64,000 nt of DNA from Xanthomonas sp. 10-10. Lineage in GTDB: Bacteria > Pseudomonadota > Gammaproteobacteria > Xanthomonadales > Xanthomonadaceae. The notes beneath the pieces are model-generated. The model did not search any database, was not told the origin of the DNA, and was given only the letters and a program-made list of their open reading frames with translations. The position numbers and the translations under genes were made by a program. Position 1 is the first letter of the stretch. The number at the start of each line of letters is the position of its first letter. Location of the stretch: contig NZ_CP144460.1 in assembly GCF_040182365.1 (NCBI RefSeq), positions 2,790,001 through 2,854,000 on the forward strand, written 5' to 3'. This document shows positions 62,237 through 64,000 of the stretch, in pieces.

Positions 62237-64000
62237 ATGCAAAAAGGCAAAGATCTCACCCTCCGCCTGATGATCGTCGATGACAGCGTGGAGAGTGCCG
62301 AGACCATCGTCACCGCGCTGCGCAACGGCGGCATCGCGGTACGTCCGTCGCGGCCGCAAAACCAGGAGGAACTGGCCAGCATGCTGTCGGGCCAGATCGA
62401 TCTGGCCATCCAGGGCCAGGCCCAGCAGGTGCCGATGAGCGCGCTACAGGCGCAGATCGCCGGCAGCGGCAAGGACATTCCGATCATCCTGCTGGCCGAG
62501 CGCATCGAGGAAAATGCAGTGGTCGAGGCCGCTGCGCATGGTATCCGTGCGATCGCGCTGCGCCAGCGTCCGGAACATCTGCTGGCCCTGGTGCGTTCGG
62601 AGTGGGCCGACCTGCAGGCGCGTCGCGGCCTGCGCCGCATCGAAGCGCAGATGCGCGAAACCGAGCGGCGCTGCGATGCGCTGATCGCCTCCTCGCGCGA
62701 CCCCATCGCCTACGTGCACGAAGGCATGCATATCCGCGCCAACGAGGCCTATCTGGAGATGTTCGGCTTCGAGTCGTTCGACGATGTCGAGGGCGTGTCG
62801 TTGCTGGACATGATCGCCGCGCAATACGTGGACGACTTCAAGCAACTGCTCAAGGCCATGGCCAAGGGCGAGCCACCGCCGGCGCAGTACAAGGTCGACG
62901 CACGCCGGCTGGAAGGCGACACCTTCCCGGCGACGATGGAATTTGCCACCGCCACGTATGAAGGCGAGCCATGCATCCAGGTGGTGTTCCGCCGCCGCGA
63001 GGAGTTCGACCCGGAACTGGCGCGCGAGGTCGAAGACCTGCGCCAGCGCGACCAGGTCACCGGCCTGCTCAACCGTCCCACCTTCATGGTGGCGCTGGAA
63101 CAGGCGGTGGCGCGCGCCGGCCGCAGCGAAGGCCAGTCCGGCTTCCTGCTGATCGAGCCGGATCACTACAGCCGCATCCTTCCCGAGATCGGCCTGGACT
63201 CGGCCGACGCCTTGATCGCGGCCATGGCCGCGCACGTGGCCGGCATCGTCGATGAGAGCGTAGTGGCTGCACGCTTCGGCGAGCACAGCTTTGCCCTGTT
63301 GCTGGACGGCAACTACGCACGCACCCACGCGCTGGCGGAAACGGTGCGCGATGCATTCGCGCAGCATGTTTTCAGCGTCGGCTCGCGCTCGGCCACGGTC
63401 ACGGTGAGCATTGGCGGCGTGCAGATCGGCGAAAAGATCGCCAGCATCGGCCAGGTGCTCAATCGCGGGACCGAAGCGGTGCGCACCACTGCCGAACTCG
63501 GCGGTAACGCGGTCAGCATCTACGACCCGGCCGCTGCCGACCGGGCCGAGGAAGAGCGCATCGAGCGTTGGGTCGCGCAGCTGCGCGAGGCGCTGGTCGG
63601 CGATGGGTTCCTGCTGCATTACCAGCCGGTGCTCAATCTGCAGGGCGAGCCGCTGGAGCTGTATCAGGCGTTCCTGCGCCTGGATCGCAACGGCGAGATG
63701 ATGTCGCCGAATGCCTTCATGGCCATCGCCGAAGAGCACGACCTGATCACCGAAATCGACCGCTGGGTGGTGGCGCGCGCCATCCGTCAGCTCGGCGAGC
63801 GGCAACGCGCGGGACACACCACGCACCTGCTGGTGCGCATCGGGCCGAACTCGTTCTCCGACCCGCAGATGATCGACACCATCCGCGAGCAGTTGGCGGT
63901 GTACGGCGTGCCGGGCGAGCGCCTGTGGTTGCAGACGCCCGAATCGAAGGTGTTTACGCATCTGCGTAATGCGCAACAGTTTCTGGCGGCGGTGTCGGCG
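62237..64000 (+). CDS. fimX: FimX-type c-di-GMP effector (5' part; 3' end beyond window)
   Basis: First 588 codons of a protein with a REC-like domain (LRLMIVDDSVESAETIV; later acidic residues degenerate), PAS domain from about 150, and GGDEF and EAL domains. The GGDEF signature is RFGEHSFAL, so synthesis should be lost, and the EAL motif is YQAFLRL with Gln-Ala-Phe in place of Glu-Ala-Leu, so breakdown should be lost. This matches X. citri FimX, which binds c-di-GMP through EAL and a PilZ protein to control type IV pili. AGGGAG precedes the ATG. The gene is open at the window end; about 100 codons are expected beyond. Confidence 0.93.
   Translation, partial: MQKGKDLTLRLMIVDDSVESAETIVTALRNGGIAVRPSRPQNQEELASMLSGQIDLAIQGQAQQVPMSALQAQIAGSGKDIPIILLAERIEENAVVEAAAHGIRAIALRQRPEHLLALVRSEWADLQARRGLRRIEAQMRETERRCDALIASSRDPIAYVHEGMHIRANEAYLEMFGFESFDDVEGVSLLDMIAAQYVDDFKQLLKAMAKGEPPPAQYKVDARRLEGDTFPATMEFATATYEGEPCIQVVFRRREEFDPELAREVEDLRQRDQVTGLLNRPTFMVALEQAVARAGRSEGQSGFLLIEPDHYSRILPEIGLDSADALIAAMAAHVAGIVDESVVAARFGEHSFALLLDGNYARTHALAETVRDAFAQHVFSVGSRSATVTVSIGGVQIGEKIASIGQVLNRGTEAVRTTAELGGNAVSIYDPAAADRAEEERIERWVAQLREALVGDGFLLHYQPVLNLQGEPLELYQAFLRLDRNGEMMSPNAFMAIAEEHDLITEIDRWVVARAIRQLGERQRAGHTTHLLVRIGPNSFSDPQMIDTIREQLAVYGVPGERLWLQTPESKVFTHLRNAQQFLAAVSA

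Overview
The window is chromosomal DNA of a Xanthomonas species, most likely from the citri/axonopodis/campestris side of the genus. The GC-rich coding sequence, the arginine cluster built on acetylated intermediates (acetylornithine carbamoyltransferase, fused NAGS/NAGK), an alpha-amino acid ester hydrolase almost identical to the X. citri enzyme, adjacent pectin-degrading enzymes and a FimX-type protein all point there. No insertion sequence, prophage, integrase or CRISPR array was seen. The accessory character lies mostly in short intergenic repeats and small regulatory elements.

Layout. 1-4460: cytochrome bd oxidase; cydD (cut by the window edge) is divergent from cydA-cydB-cydX, with a perfect FNR-type site between them. 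4515-4633: tRNA-Pro(CGG) and a strong terminator. 4676-7835: MFS transporter, convergent with a secreted alpha-amino acid ester hydrolase. 8119-19585, all minus strand: an arginine/proline run argF'-argG-argE-argBA(NAGS/K)-GNAT-argC-argH-cupin-yciI-proB-proA, preceded by a short Arg-codon leader ORF and a terminator that look like a ribosome-mediated attenuator. 20299-23605: cysS, sufE and an MFS exporter. 24142-25167: a DksA-like factor with a long Ala/Lys/Pro tail and a degenerate zinc finger. 25252-27736: overlapping yidD-pyrC-M23 peptidase. 28436-32018: ethanolamine permease and EutBC. 32149-33726: two small unknown proteins and an FMN-binding general stress protein. 34107-37350: pectin methylesterase and polygalacturonase, the latter behind a candidate HrpX plant-inducible-promoter box. 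37529-41114: mtaD-ubiG-mupP/gph and a squalene/phytoene-synthase-like protein. 41133-43682: hypothetical-efp and divergent epmB. 43927-46970: PhnD-like periplasmic protein overlapping a membrane GGDEF-EAL protein. 47022-50817: trmJ, suhB, superoxide dismutase and a barnase/barstar-type RNase-inhibitor pair. 51029-62008: uup, dbpA, apt, selO, a lipoprotein esterase, gst, a cold-shock protein, yaiI, yaeQ and a YhiN flavoprotein. 62237-64000: 5' part of fimX.

How it works together. The arginine run encodes a route in which carbamoylation happens on acetylornithine and the acetyl group is removed from acetylcitrulline; several genes in it overlap or nearly touch, suggesting one transcript that also carries proB and proA. 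The pectinases act outside the cell on plant walls. FimX and the GGDEF-EAL protein belong to c-di-GMP control of motility and surface behaviour. EF-P and EpmB are a translation factor and its modifying enzyme. Four families of short intergenic repeats recur; in places they run into coding ends (argG, argF') or lie next to duplicated gene 3' ends (M23 peptidase, suhB).
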